A stretch of 64,000 bases of DNA, taken from contig CALAZS010000130.1 in the NCBI GenBank assembly GCA_937926265.1, forward strand, positions 1 to 64,000, given 5' to 3'. Made by a program: the position numbers and the translations under genes. The notes beneath the pieces are model-generated. The model ran no database searches and was not told the origin of the DNA. It saw nothing but the letters and a program-made list of their open reading frames with translations. This document shows, one piece after another, positions 55,679 through 64,000 of this stretch. Source of the DNA: an uncultured Gammaproteobacteria bacterium. Lineage in GTDB: Bacteria > Pseudomonadota > Gammaproteobacteria > Chromatiales > Chromatiaceae. Positions within the stretch are counted from its first letter, which is position 1, and the number at the start of each line of letters is the position of its first letter.

Positions 55679-57979
55679 ATGAATCTGGTTATTGTGGAAT
55701 CGCCCGCAAAGGCGAAAACCATCGAAAAATATCTTGGTAAGGATTTCCAGGTACTGGCATCTTATGGCCACGTACGCGACCTGGTGCCCAAAGAAGGTGC
55801 GGTCGATACCGCAAACCAGTTTGCGATGAAATACCAGACCATCGAGCGCAATGAAAAACATGTTAAAAGCATTGTCAGCAAGCTGAAAAATGCTGACAAC
55901 CTGATGCTCGCAACTGACCCGGACCGCGAAGGTGAAGCGATTTCCTGGCACCTGCTGGAATTACTGCAATCCAGGAAAAAACTCAAAAACAAGGGAATCT
56001 ATAGAGTCGTTTTCAACGAAATCACCAAGAAAGCGGTTCAGCATGCCGTTGATAACCCGCGTGAAATCTCCATGGACCTGGTCAATGCCCAACAGGCCCG
56101 TCGCGCGCTTGATTACCTGGTTGGTTTTAACCTGTCTCCACTTTTATGGAAAAAAATCCGCCGTGGACTGTCTGCAGGGCGCGTACAAAGTCCTGCGCTG
56201 CGTATGATTGTTGAGCGCGAAGAGGAAATCGAAGCATTTGTTCCAAGAGAGTACTGGAGCGTAGAAGCCGTTTCCAGCAAGGACAACCAGAAATTCTCTG
56301 CCAAACTGAACACCTTTGCGGGTGAAAAAGTCGAACAGTTCAGCATCACGGATGAAACGCGTGCTGCTGAAGTGGAAAAAGCCCTTTTGGCCGCCGCCAA
56401 TGGTCTTCTTGATGTCAACAAGGTAACCCGCAAACAGCGCAAGCGTAATCCCTCGCCACCGTTTACCACGTCGACACTGCAACAGGAAGCGGCTCGAAAA
56501 CTGGGTTTTACTGCACAACGAACCATGCGCATTGCCCAGCAATTATATGAAGGCATTGATATAGGGGACGGTACAGTCGGTCTGATTACCTATATGCGTA
56601 CTGACTCGGTCAACCTGTCGGACGATGCCCTCGGCGAATTACGTGAATTTATCGCAAAAAAATATGGCAAGGACCAGTTGCCAGACGCTGTTCGCAGTTT
56701 CAAAACCAAATCAAAAAATGCCCAGGAAGCTCACGAAGCGATTCGCCCTACTTCGGCCAAGCGCGAGCCGGTCAAGGTGGCACAATTTCTTAGCAAGGAT
56801 CAGCAAAAACTGTATGACCTGATCTGGAAAAGAACCGTTGCCTGCCAAATGATCCACGCCACCATGCACACCGTATCTGTTGATCTGGGTGCAGGTGAAG
56901 GCAATGTTTTCCGGGCCAATGGCTCAACCATCGCCAACCCGGGCTTTATCCAGGTTTACCAGGAAGGTAAAGACGATGTAAAACCGGATGATGACAAAGA
57001 CGAAAAACTGCTGCCGGAACTGGTCGAAGGTGAAAAAGTTGACTTAATTTCAATCACACCCAATCAGCATTTCACCGAGCCTCCACCCAGGTTCAGTGAA
57101 GCCAGCCTGGTCAAGGCGCTTGAAGAATACGGTATCGGCCGACCTTCAACATACGCATCGATTATTTCAACGCTGCAGGATCGTGAATACGTTGAACTTG
57201 AGCAAAAACGTTTTTACCCGACTGATGTTGGCCGAATCGTAAAAAAGTTTCTGACCAATTATTTCAACCAGTACGTTGATTACGATTTCACTGCACGTCT
57301 GGAAGACGAACTTGATGCCGTCTCCAGGGGCGAGGAAGAATGGGTGCCGCTACTGGAAAAATTCTGGCAGCCATTCAAAGACCAGATTGATCATACCCAG
57401 GAAAATGTTCAACGTTCTGATGTCACCCAGGAAAAAATTGATGAATCCTGCCCTAAATGCAGTGGCCAGCTTTCAATAAGGCTGGGAAGAAATGGCCGCT
57501 TTATAGGTTGCACCAATTACCCTGAATGCGATTACACCCGTAACCTGAATGATGACCAGGGTAGCAACGAGCCACAGGAAGTTGGTCGTGACTGCCCCAA
57601 ATGCAGCAAGCCACTGATTTACAAACAGGGGCGTTATGGAAAATTCATCGGCTGTTCCGGTTACCCCGATTGCAAACATATCGAACCACTGGAAAAACCA
57701 ACCGATACCGGCGTTGCCTGCCCCAAGTGTAATGACGGCAGCCTGATGAAACGTAAATCCAGGCGCGGCAAAATTTTCTATTCGTGTTCGACCTATCCAA
57801 AGTGCGATTACGCCATTTGGAACGAACCGGTATCTGAACCCTGCCCACAATGCGGATGGCCTGTTTTGACGATTAAAACAACCAAACGTCGGGGAACTGA
57901 AAAGGTATGTCCACAACAGGACTGCTCTTTTGCAGAACCTTACGAGGCACCTGAATACGAGAAAGAGGACACCGAATAA
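55679..57979 (+). CDS. topA: DNA topoisomerase I
   Basis: 766 aa. Toprim domain from residue 1 (IVESPAKAKTIEKYLG, DPDREGEAISWH), active-site Tyr in GLITYMRTDS, and three tetracysteine zinc ribbons in the C-terminal third (CPKCSGQ, CPKCSKP, CPKCNDG) plus a last CPQCGW/CPQQDC pair. It relaxes negative supercoils. It is somewhat shorter than E. coli TopA (865) at the C-terminus, which is common. Confidence 0.95.
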   Translation: MNLVIVESPAKAKTIEKYLGKDFQVLASYGHVRDLVPKEGAVDTANQFAMKYQTIERNEKHVKSIVSKLKNADNLMLATDPDREGEAISWHLLELLQSRKKLKNKGIYRVVFNEITKKAVQHAVDNPREISMDLVNAQQARRALDYLVGFNLSPLLWKKIRRGLSAGRVQSPALRMIVEREEEIEAFVPREYWSVEAVSSKDNQKFSAKLNTFAGEKVEQFSITDETRAAEVEKALLAAANGLLDVNKVTRKQRKRNPSPPFTTSTLQQEAARKLGFTAQRTMRIAQQLYEGIDIGDGTVGLITYMRTDSVNLSDDALGELREFIAKKYGKDQLPDAVRSFKTKSKNAQEAHEAIRPTSAKREPVKVAQFLSKDQQKLYDLIWKRTVACQMIHATMHTVSVDLGAGEGNVFRANGSTIANPGFIQVYQEGKDDVKPDDDKDEKLLPELVEGEKVDLISITPNQHFTEPPPRFSEASLVKALEEYGIGRPSTYASIISTLQDREYVELEQKRFYPTDVGRIVKKFLTNYFNQYVDYDFTARLEDELDAVSRGEEEWVPLLEKFWQPFKDQIDHTQENVQRSDVTQEKIDESCPKCSGQLSIRLGRNGRFIGCTNYPECDYTRNLNDDQGSNEPQEVGRDCPKCSKPLIYKQGRYGKFIGCSGYPDCKHIEPLEKPTDTGVACPKCNDGSLMKRKSRRGKIFYSCSTYPKCDYAIWNEPVSEPCPQCGWPVLTIKTTKRRGTEKVCPQQDCSFAEPYEAPEYEKEDTE

Positions 57980-57987
57980 ATTCAGCT

Positions 57988-58542
57988 ATGCTGTCTGCTT
58001 TCCAAGCCCGTGTTGCTGCAAAAGCCATTGAAGCCGGCAATGTCATCGCCTATCCAACTGAGGCGGTATTCGGCCTGGGTTGTGATCCTTTAAATTTTCA
58101 GGCTGTTTCACGTTTACTTGAAATAAAACAGCGTCCGGTTGAAAAAGGACTGATACTGATCGCATCAGATTTTTCGCAGTTACGCCCTTATGTAAAATCT
58201 GTTGATCCTGAGGTCATTCAGCCTGCACTTGAAAGCTGGCCCGGGCCTAACACCTGGATTTTCCCAGCCCGTGAAAACACTCCTTACTGGTTGACTGGAA
58301 AATTCACTGGTATTGCTGTCAGGATCACGGCTCATCCAGTTGTCAGGCAGCTTTGTGATGCTGTTAACATGCCGCTGGTTTCGACCAGTGCCAATCATAG
58401 TGGTCAACAGCCTGCGCGGTCTTTGCTTGAATGTCGACTACGCTGTCCCGAGGCTGATCTTTTCATTAATGGACAGGTAAACAGGCAGGCTAAACCTTCA
58501 ACAATTAGGGATTTGCTATCTGGCTCTGTTATTAGAAGCTAA
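57988..58542 (+). CDS. tsaC: Threonylcarbamoyl-AMP synthase TsaC
   Basis: 184 aa, the short TsaC type without a Sua5 domain. Signature AGNVIAYPTEAVFGLGCDP at the start, and VSTSANHSG. It makes L-threonylcarbamoyl-AMP for t6A37 in tRNA. It starts eight bases after topA, upstream of hemF, as in many gammaproteobacteria. Confidence 0.92.
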   Translation: MLSAFQARVAAKAIEAGNVIAYPTEAVFGLGCDPLNFQAVSRLLEIKQRPVEKGLILIASDFSQLRPYVKSVDPEVIQPALESWPGPNTWIFPARENTPYWLTGKFTGIAVRITAHPVVRQLCDAVNMPLVSTSANHSGQQPARSLLECRLRCPEADLFINGQVNRQAKPSTIRDLLSGSVIRS

Positions 58543-58569
58543 AAGCGTCGTTTTTTACACTTGACCCAT

Positions 58570-58682
58570 AAGCAATTAGTCGATAACTGCTTTTAAGAGA
58601 TGTCCACAGCAGGGATGCTGTGGTCAAGCTTACATGGATGTATTAACAGCGATCTCTTAAAAGTAGTTACTACTGATTGCTT
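58570..58682. repeat. Long imperfect inverted repeat with an inner hairpin
   Basis: The left arm 58570-58601 (32 bases) and right arm 58652-58682 (31 bases) are complementary at about 27 positions; the first 12 inner bases (ATCTCTTAAAAG side) pair perfectly. Inside lies CCACAGCA/TGCTGTGG (58604-58623), a perfect hairpin. There are no coding capacity and no T-run. It could be a non-autonomous miniature element or a structured RNA. Confidence 0.7.
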
Positions 58683-58705
58683 TTCAGATAATCTTATGAA
58701 CTAAC

Positions 58706-59755
<1,050 letters not shown>

Positions 59756-59836
59756 TAACACTGTGTTTTCAATCAGGCGATCATTGTCTATTCTTAATGG
59801 ATGTATTCAGACATCATGATTTTTAAATAAGGATAG

Positions 59837-60775
59837 ATGATGGCTCCACACACTGATGAAGACATCATTGAGCTTATAGAAGACGCGGAAACACTTCCGC
59901 AGTCACCTGTGCAGCCCTGGCGTATCTTAATTGTTGATGATGATGAGGATGTTCACCAGGTAACCCGTTTTGCCGTTAATAGCAATATTGAAATCCTCAA
60001 CCGCAAAATAGAATTTCTTTCGGCTTATTCTGCAGCCGAAGCGGAATCTGTTCTGACGCGTGAAAATGATATCAGCCTGATATTGCTTGACTGTGTAATG
60101 GAAACTGAAACTGCCGGGCTCGACCTGGTGGGACGTATTCGAAACAACCTTCAGCTCAAAGATATCAGAATAGTGCTGAGGACCGGTCAGCCAGGCTATG
60201 CGCCGGAATCCAAAGTGATTTCAGAATACGACATTAATGACTATCACACCAAGTCCGACCTAACCAGTCAACGTCTTATTACAACGATAACAGCTGCCCT
60301 GAGAAGCTATCAGCAGCTGCGCTTTGTTTACGATAGCGGCATACTTTTTCAGAAAATAATTGCTGCTTCCAATGACCTTATGTCAAAGCATGAGCCGGAT
60401 TCATTTTACCGGGCCATTGTTACCCACATGCGCAGTTTTTTTTCCGAAGGTATAGACTGCCTCGTGGCTGTTAAAGAAGAAAACAATGAAGGAAAATTTG
60501 AACCGGGGGTAAAAGCCGTTTCCAGCAGTTATGAAGAACTGCTAAACAGTGATGTTAAAACCATTACTGACAGTGATATGAATATGATGTTAAACCTGGC
60601 ATTTGAAAACTGGCAAAATGTTTTTATCAAAAATTTTGGCGCAATTTATGTCGATGCCGGTCATCGTAAAATCGCTATTTATCTGCATGCTCCCGGTGAA
60701 ATAACATTGTATGAGCAAAACCTGCTTTTTCTTCTGTCCCACAACATCAGTCTGTGCGCGAAAAACCTGGACTGA
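59837..60775 (+). CDS. Response regulator with DUF3369, no output domain
   Basis: 312 aa. An acidic N-terminal tail (1-27), a receiver domain (about 28-155; DDDED, phosphorylation Asp in LLDCVMET, conserved Lys in HTKSDL), then a DUF3369-type domain (about 180-310). In most relatives DUF3369 is followed by HD-GYP or another output domain, missing here. The next gene, 12 bases on, encodes an unrelated small protein that could be its partner. No kinase gene is adjacent. Confidence 0.78.
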   Translation: MMAPHTDEDIIELIEDAETLPQSPVQPWRILIVDDDEDVHQVTRFAVNSNIEILNRKIEFLSAYSAAEAESVLTRENDISLILLDCVMETETAGLDLVGRIRNNLQLKDIRIVLRTGQPGYAPESKVISEYDINDYHTKSDLTSQRLITTITAALRSYQQLRFVYDSGILFQKIIAASNDLMSKHEPDSFYRAIVTHMRSFFSEGIDCLVAVKEENNEGKFEPGVKAVSSSYEELLNSDVKTITDSDMNMMLNLAFENWQNVFIKNFGAIYVDAGHRKIAIYLHAPGEITLYEQNLLFLLSHNISLCAKNLD

Positions 60776-60787
60776 ACGGCAAATAAC

Positions 60788-61159
60788 ATGATTCTCAGTA
60801 AAAAACTTCATGAAATCATGCCTGATGACTACAAGGAAAAAATCATCGACTATGACCAGCAAAAAGACCTGGCCACTCTGTTTAATATCGAAATTGCCAG
60901 GTATTTTGCGGATAACGACCTAAAACACTCGATCAGCGAAATTAAAATGGACTACCTGAGTTTTCCGGCAGGTTTTCGTTGGCCAATACTCAGTAACGAC
61001 ACTTCGTTCGCACTGGTTTACCTGGAAAGTTTTGACAACCCGCAGGCTCTAAAAAACCAGACACTTGAAATCCTGGTGAAACTTTACAATTACAGCCTGA
61101 TGCGATTGAACAGTATCTTAATCGAACTGGAATCACTCGAGGAAAACTACAAACGCTGA
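60788..61159 (+). CDS. Small soluble protein of unknown function, partner of the response regulator
   Basis: 123 aa, mostly helical, acidic, no signal or membrane helix. I do not recognise a family. It starts 12 bases after the receiver/DUF3369 gene and is probably co-transcribed, so it may be a downstream partner of that regulator. Confidence 0.6.
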   Translation: MILSKKLHEIMPDDYKEKIIDYDQQKDLATLFNIEIARYFADNDLKHSISEIKMDYLSFPAGFRWPILSNDTSFALVYLESFDNPQALKNQTLEILVKLYNYSLMRLNSILIELESLEENYKR

Positions 61160-61169
61160 CCCAAAAAAA

Positions 61170-61191
61170 GGCCCATCCAAAAAGATGGGCC
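61170..61191 (-). terminator. Intrinsic terminator on the minus strand
   Basis: GGCCCATC (61170-61177) pairs perfectly with GATGGGCC (61184-61191). On the minus strand it is followed by seven T (61169-61163), a canonical terminator; on the plus strand no T-run follows. It is a second stop for minus-strand transcripts beyond the one at 61315-61342. Confidence 0.6.
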
Positions 61192-61229
61192 CAATCGAAT
61201 GCGCCAAACCAAGCGCGGGAGGAGGAAAC

Positions 61230-61292
61230 ATGGATTTATCACTTTATCTGTGTGGTTTAACGGCAAATTTCAGGCTTTCTTTAATCGTTTAG
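61230..61292 (+). CDS. 20-codon ORF with a very strong ribosome binding site
   Basis: ATG 61230 to TAG 61292 encodes MDLSLYLCGLTANFRLSLIV. The bases GGGAGGAGGAAAC immediately before it are an exceptionally strong ribosome binding site at ideal spacing. It lies between two hairpin terminators in a 206-base gap. It may be a small protein or a leader peptide; the motif could also be chance. No homologue is recognised. Confidence 0.4.
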   Translation: MDLSLYLCGLTANFRLSLIV

Positions 61293-61314
61293 GTCATTAA
61301 CCTTCCCCTAAAAC

Positions 61315-61342
61315 AAAAAAAGCGGCTAATGCCGCTTTTTTT
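61315..61342. terminator. Bidirectional intrinsic terminator
   Basis: AAAAAAAGCGGC (61315-61326) and GCCGCTTTTTTT (61331-61342) form a perfect stem around TAAT, with T-runs on both strands. It ends the minus-strand mlaC transcript and any plus-strand transcript over the 20-codon ORF. Confidence 0.9.
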
Positions 61343-61365
61343 AATATTGAAATTAAACGATTTTA

Positions 61366-62028
61366 TTAATTTGAAGCAACCTGGCTAACTTCTTCATCCA
61401 TTGCAGACTGTTTTGATATTTGAGCTTTCTGGTCGTTGTTAGCACGTAAATGGCTCAGCAGACCATCCATACCGGAAGTACGAATCAGGCGGTTAAAGCT
61501 ACTGCGATAATTGGTTACCAGGCTCATGCCTTCAATTTTGACATCATAGACTTTCCAGCCTTCACCTTTGTCACGCATGCGATAGTCAACTGCGACAGGC
61601 GGGCCTTCACGAATGACTTTGGTTCTGATAAGTACATCTCCAGGCTTGTTACCCTGGCTGGATGCAAGATAGGTCATGGTCCAGTCATTCAGTTCATTAA
61701 AGGCTGTCGCATAAGTACGAACCAGCATACGCTTGAATTCATATTTAAATTCTGCTTTTTGCGTGTCAGTGGCTTTACGCCAGTTTTTACCCAACACCAG
61801 AGCAGAAACACGGTCGAGGTCAACATGAGGTATAAGCACTTCATCGACCATTTTATAGACATAGGAAGGATCTGATTCCAGCAGTTGCCTGTCACGCTTG
61901 AGAATCGTTTTTATTTCATTGGAAGTGTTTTCAATAACCTGTTGAGGCTCTGAAAGATTTGAGGCATGCGCAGACACCAAAAACATAAAAAGTCCCAGAA
62001 ACACTGCTGTTAAGCCGAGTTTTTTCAT
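61366..62028 (-). CDS. MlaC family periplasmic phospholipid-binding protein (second copy)
   Basis: 220 aa. Signal peptide (about 1-22, VSAHASN), then an MlaC domain: VLIPHVDLDRVSALVLGKNW, FKYEFKRMLVRTYATAF, and WKVYDVKIEGMSLVTNYRS. It is closer to standard MlaC than the copy at 34102-34749. No mlaFEDB genes are visible, so the transporter must be encoded elsewhere. It is a single-gene unit with its own terminator. Confidence 0.87.
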   Translation of the reverse strand: MKKLGLTAVFLGLFMFLVSAHASNLSEPQQVIENTSNEIKTILKRDRQLLESDPSYVYKMVDEVLIPHVDLDRVSALVLGKNWRKATDTQKAEFKYEFKRMLVRTYATAFNELNDWTMTYLASSQGNKPGDVLIRTKVIREGPPVAVDYRMRDKGEGWKVYDVKIEGMSLVTNYRSSFNRLIRTSGMDGLLSHLRANNDQKAQISKQSAMDEEVSQVASN

Positions 62029-62155
62029 TTTCTATCCCTTAATATCCTCAATTATCTGCCAAGTATCTTTCATCTGATTGCAGATTCATCAAAATTCTGC
62101 GTATTCTAACTTTTTAGTTGCAAATGAAAATAATGAAATTCCCTTATATTTCAGG

Positions 62156-62533
62156 CTAATCCGCTTCATTTTTGTCCAAATTGTGACTGTGTTCACAAAC
62201 CCAGTCCTTGATCCAGTGGGTTGCCCTGATCCCTGCAAACCTGGCCTGCTCCTCCCCGTTTTCAAACAGAATGACGGTGGGAAAACCTCTTAACTTGTAA
62301 CGGCCAGCCAGTTTCATATTTTCACCCTCATCTACTTCGACCTTTGCCAGCAAAACTTTACCTTCAAATTCATTAATTGCCCGACCAAGATGGGGAGTCA
62401 AACCATGGCAAGGCGCACACCAGTCTGCCCAGAAATCTACCAGTATGGTTTGTGTTAATGACGCATCAATGACCGTTTCTTTAAAGTCACCCAAATCGGC
62501 ATCAAAAACAAATTCAGTCTTCGTCGGTATCAT
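62156..62533 (-). CDS. Thioredoxin-like protein
   Basis: 125 aa. Thioredoxin fold with active site WCAPC (in DFWADWCAPCHGL) and cis-Pro in GFPTVILF. The N-terminal FVFDADLGDFKETVID resembles the thioredoxin domain of CnoX/YbbN, but the TPR part is missing. Cytoplasmic thiol exchange or redox chaperoning is likely. Confidence 0.84.
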   Translation of the reverse strand: MIPTKTEFVFDADLGDFKETVIDASLTQTILVDFWADWCAPCHGLTPHLGRAINEFEGKVLLAKVEVDEGENMKLAGRYKLRGFPTVILFENGEEQARFAGIRATHWIKDWVCEHSHNLDKNEAD

Positions 62534-62692
62534 AATCTTTGAAATTCTCTGCTGGACAAAAGACGCCTATGTTAGCAAAAACTTCTCATATCTCAGAAAT
62601 ACTGTTTAATTTTCAGGTTTGTCGTTTGCCTGTTATGAAACTAAACAGTACGATTAACGGTTTACGAAGTAAAAATATCCTGCAGAATCTCA

Positions 62693-63625
62693 ATGTCCAA
62701 AAACTCAATAACCATAGCCACTCGAAAATCCCCCCTTGCCATGTGGCAGGCCGAACATGTTAAAGCCCGGCTGGAGCTTGCCCATCCCGGTATTGATGTA
62801 ATACTGATGGGTATGAGCACCCAGGGCGACAAGATTCTCGATACCCCCCTGGCTAAAATCGGCGGTAAAGGCCTGTTTGTAAAGGAACTGGAACAGGGCA
62901 TGCTGGAAGGCAGGGCAGATATCGCGGTACATTCCATGAAGGACGTTCCTGTTGCCTTTCCAGACGGTCTTCATCTTCCTATTATCATGGAACGTGAAGA
63001 TCCGCGTGATGCATTTGTTTCCAACAAGTTTGAAAGTATTGATGCTTTACCTGAAGGTGCTGTCGTCGGTACTTCAAGCCTGCGCAGGCAATGCCAATTG
63101 AGCAATAAACGCCCTGACCTGGTAATTCGCCCCCTGCGCGGTAACGTCAATACCCGGCTGGCGAAACTCGATAACGACGATTATGACGCTATCATTCTGG
63201 CAAGTGCCGGCCTGATTCGTCTGGGGTTTGAATCACGTATACGTAATTTCATCCCGGTTGAGTTCAGCCTGCCTGCGATTGGACAGGGTGCCATTGGCAT
63301 TGAATGCAGAATTGATGATGAGACAGTCAACGCCCTGCTAAAGCCACTTCATGATGAAGCCACGGAGATATGCGTTCTGGCTGAGCGTGCTATGAACAAC
63401 CGGCTTGAAGGTGGTTGCCAGGTGCCAATCGGCGGACACGCAATACTGGATGGTGATTCGCTATTTCTACGAGGACTGGTTGGCAGTGTTGATGGCAAGG
63501 AGATTATCCACGCCGACCTGACGGGTAAAAGTTCAGATTCAGAAGCAATAGGCACCCAGGTTGCTGAAACCCTGCTTAGCAAGGGTGCCGATAAAATCCT
63601 CAAGGCGCTGTACGAGGACAATTAA
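62693..63625 (+). CDS. hemC: Porphobilinogen deaminase (hydroxymethylbilane synthase)
   Basis: 310 aa, normal length. [16 protein letters not shown] at the start, VHSMKDVP and [12 protein letters not shown] are diagnostic; the dipyrromethane cofactor attaches to the Cys of [11 protein letters not shown]. It polymerises porphobilinogen in haem synthesis. The hemD start follows after two bases. Confidence 0.95.
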   Translation: MSKNSITIATRKSPLAMWQAEHVKARLELAHPGIDVILMGMSTQGDKILDTPLAKIGGKGLFVKELEQGMLEGRADIAVHSMKDVPVAFPDGLHLPIIMEREDPRDAFVSNKFESIDALPEGAVVGTSSLRRQCQLSNKRPDLVIRPLRGNVNTRLAKLDNDDYDAIILASAGLIRLGFESRIRNFIPVEFSLPAIGQGAIGIECRIDDETVNALLKPLHDEATEICVLAERAMNNRLEGGCQVPIGGHAILDGDSLFLRGLVGSVDGKEIIHADLTGKSSDSEAIGTQVAETLLSKGADKILKALYEDN

Positions 63626-63627
63626 GC

Positions 63628-64000
63628 TTGGCAGAAACAGGCCGCACACCTGGCATACTGGTTACCCGGCCAGAACCACAGGCTCAAAGCACTCTCCAGG
63701 CATTTTCCCGGCTGGGGTGGCAGGTTTACCATTTTCCGACTATTCAGATTGAAAAAATCAACGGCTTTGCATCTGAAAAAACCAGTGAACGTTTGATTGC
63801 TTCGGACTGGCTTATTTTTATCAGTCAGCCTGCAGTGCGCTACTTTTTTCAAGATTTCTCTGCAGAAGATGTCTCACACCTTAAAATAGCGGCTGTCGGC
63901 CAGGCAACTAAAAACGCTTTAGTTGCAAAAAATATCCGGGTTGATGCCTGTCCAGAATCAGCCACAAATTCGGAAGCACTGCTGGAACTGCCGGCATTCA
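63628..64000 (+). CDS. hemD: Uroporphyrinogen-III synthase (partial)
   Basis: The first 124 codons are present; the gene continues beyond the window. It probably starts at TTG 63628, two bases after the hemC stop, giving (M)AETGRTPGILVTRPEPQAQS. The ILVTRP start and the later WLIFISQPAVRYF segment fit HemD. It closes hydroxymethylbilane to uroporphyrinogen III. Confidence 0.82.
   Translation, partial: MAETGRTPGILVTRPEPQAQSTLQAFSRLGWQVYHFPTIQIEKINGFASEKTSERLIASDWLIFISQPAVRYFFQDFSAEDVSHLKIAAVGQATKNALVAKNIRVDACPESATNSEALLELPAF

Noticed and set aside
61170..61191. Plus-strand terminator for the small gene ending at 61159
   Set aside because: The hairpin is perfect but the following bases on the plus strand are CAATCG with no T-run; the T-run is on the minus-strand side.

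Overview
The window is chromosomal DNA of moderate GC from a gammaproteobacterium. This rests on gene order: def-fmt-rsmB-(DUF4390)-ntrY-ntrX-trkA-trkH on one strand, divergent from LysM-dprA-smg-topA-tsaC-hemF on the other, plus pilU, yheS, ycgL, djlA, hemC and hemD. I did not assign a genus. I saw no rRNA, tRNA, transposase, phage gene or CRISPR array.

Bases 1-14,557 form an accessory nitrogen catabolism region. A plus-strand unit (SDR tail, true creatininase, EamA permease) converges on a long minus-strand operon. That operon reads: ABC importer (binding protein, permease, ATPase), a second and divergent creatininase-family hydrolase, a GlnT/GmaS-type ligase, a NikR-like regulator whose usual nickel ligands appear lost, two DUF1989 proteins (urea carboxylase-associated proteins, i.e. 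carboxyguanidine deiminase subunits), a biotin-dependent urea/guanidine carboxylase and allophanate hydrolase. The 114-base leader of the carboxylase encodes two hairpins with ACGA loops, the hallmark of the guanidine-II (mini-ykkC) riboswitch, so the core pathway is most likely guanidine to carboxyguanidine to allophanate to CO2 and ammonia. The extra hydrolase, ligase and regulator are not part of the textbook guanidine cluster. They suggest that the imported substrate is a guanidino or amide compound upstream of guanidine, or that released ammonia or amine is captured by the ligase.

Bases 14,558-34,800 are mostly housekeeping and small conserved genes: YheS, DUF1415, MOSC, PilU, YcgL, PilZ, lytic transglycosylase, DjlA, a CbiM-like protein, a Rieske/PfkB pair, a two-gene unit encoding a double-CNB/dead-rhodanese/coiled-coil protein and a membrane coiled-coil protein, HU, a cyclic-nucleotide-gated antiporter, a membrane retropepsin and an MlaC-like protein.

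Bases 34,900-43,000 hold the least ordinary material. A roughly 1,505-residue protein carries a nucleotide-sugar dehydrogenase-like N-terminal half and an unrecognised C-terminal half of more than 800 residues. An intact sigma-54 activator lies next to a probable sigma-54 promoter with three TGTAA-N7-TTACA-type sites in front of an ECF sigma factor gene, which reads as a self-contained activator to sigma-54 to ECF cascade.

Bases 43,000-64,000 are core genes: potassium uptake (TrkH, TrkA), NtrYX with a degenerate NtrX ATPase, translation initiation (Def, Fmt, RsmB), DprA, Smg, TopA, TsaC, HemF, a receiver/DUF3369 protein, a second MlaC, a thioredoxin, HemC and the start of HemD. Two long inverted repeats lie between tsaC and hemF. 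A 20-codon ORF with a very strong ribosome binding site lies between two hairpin terminators near 61.2 kb.
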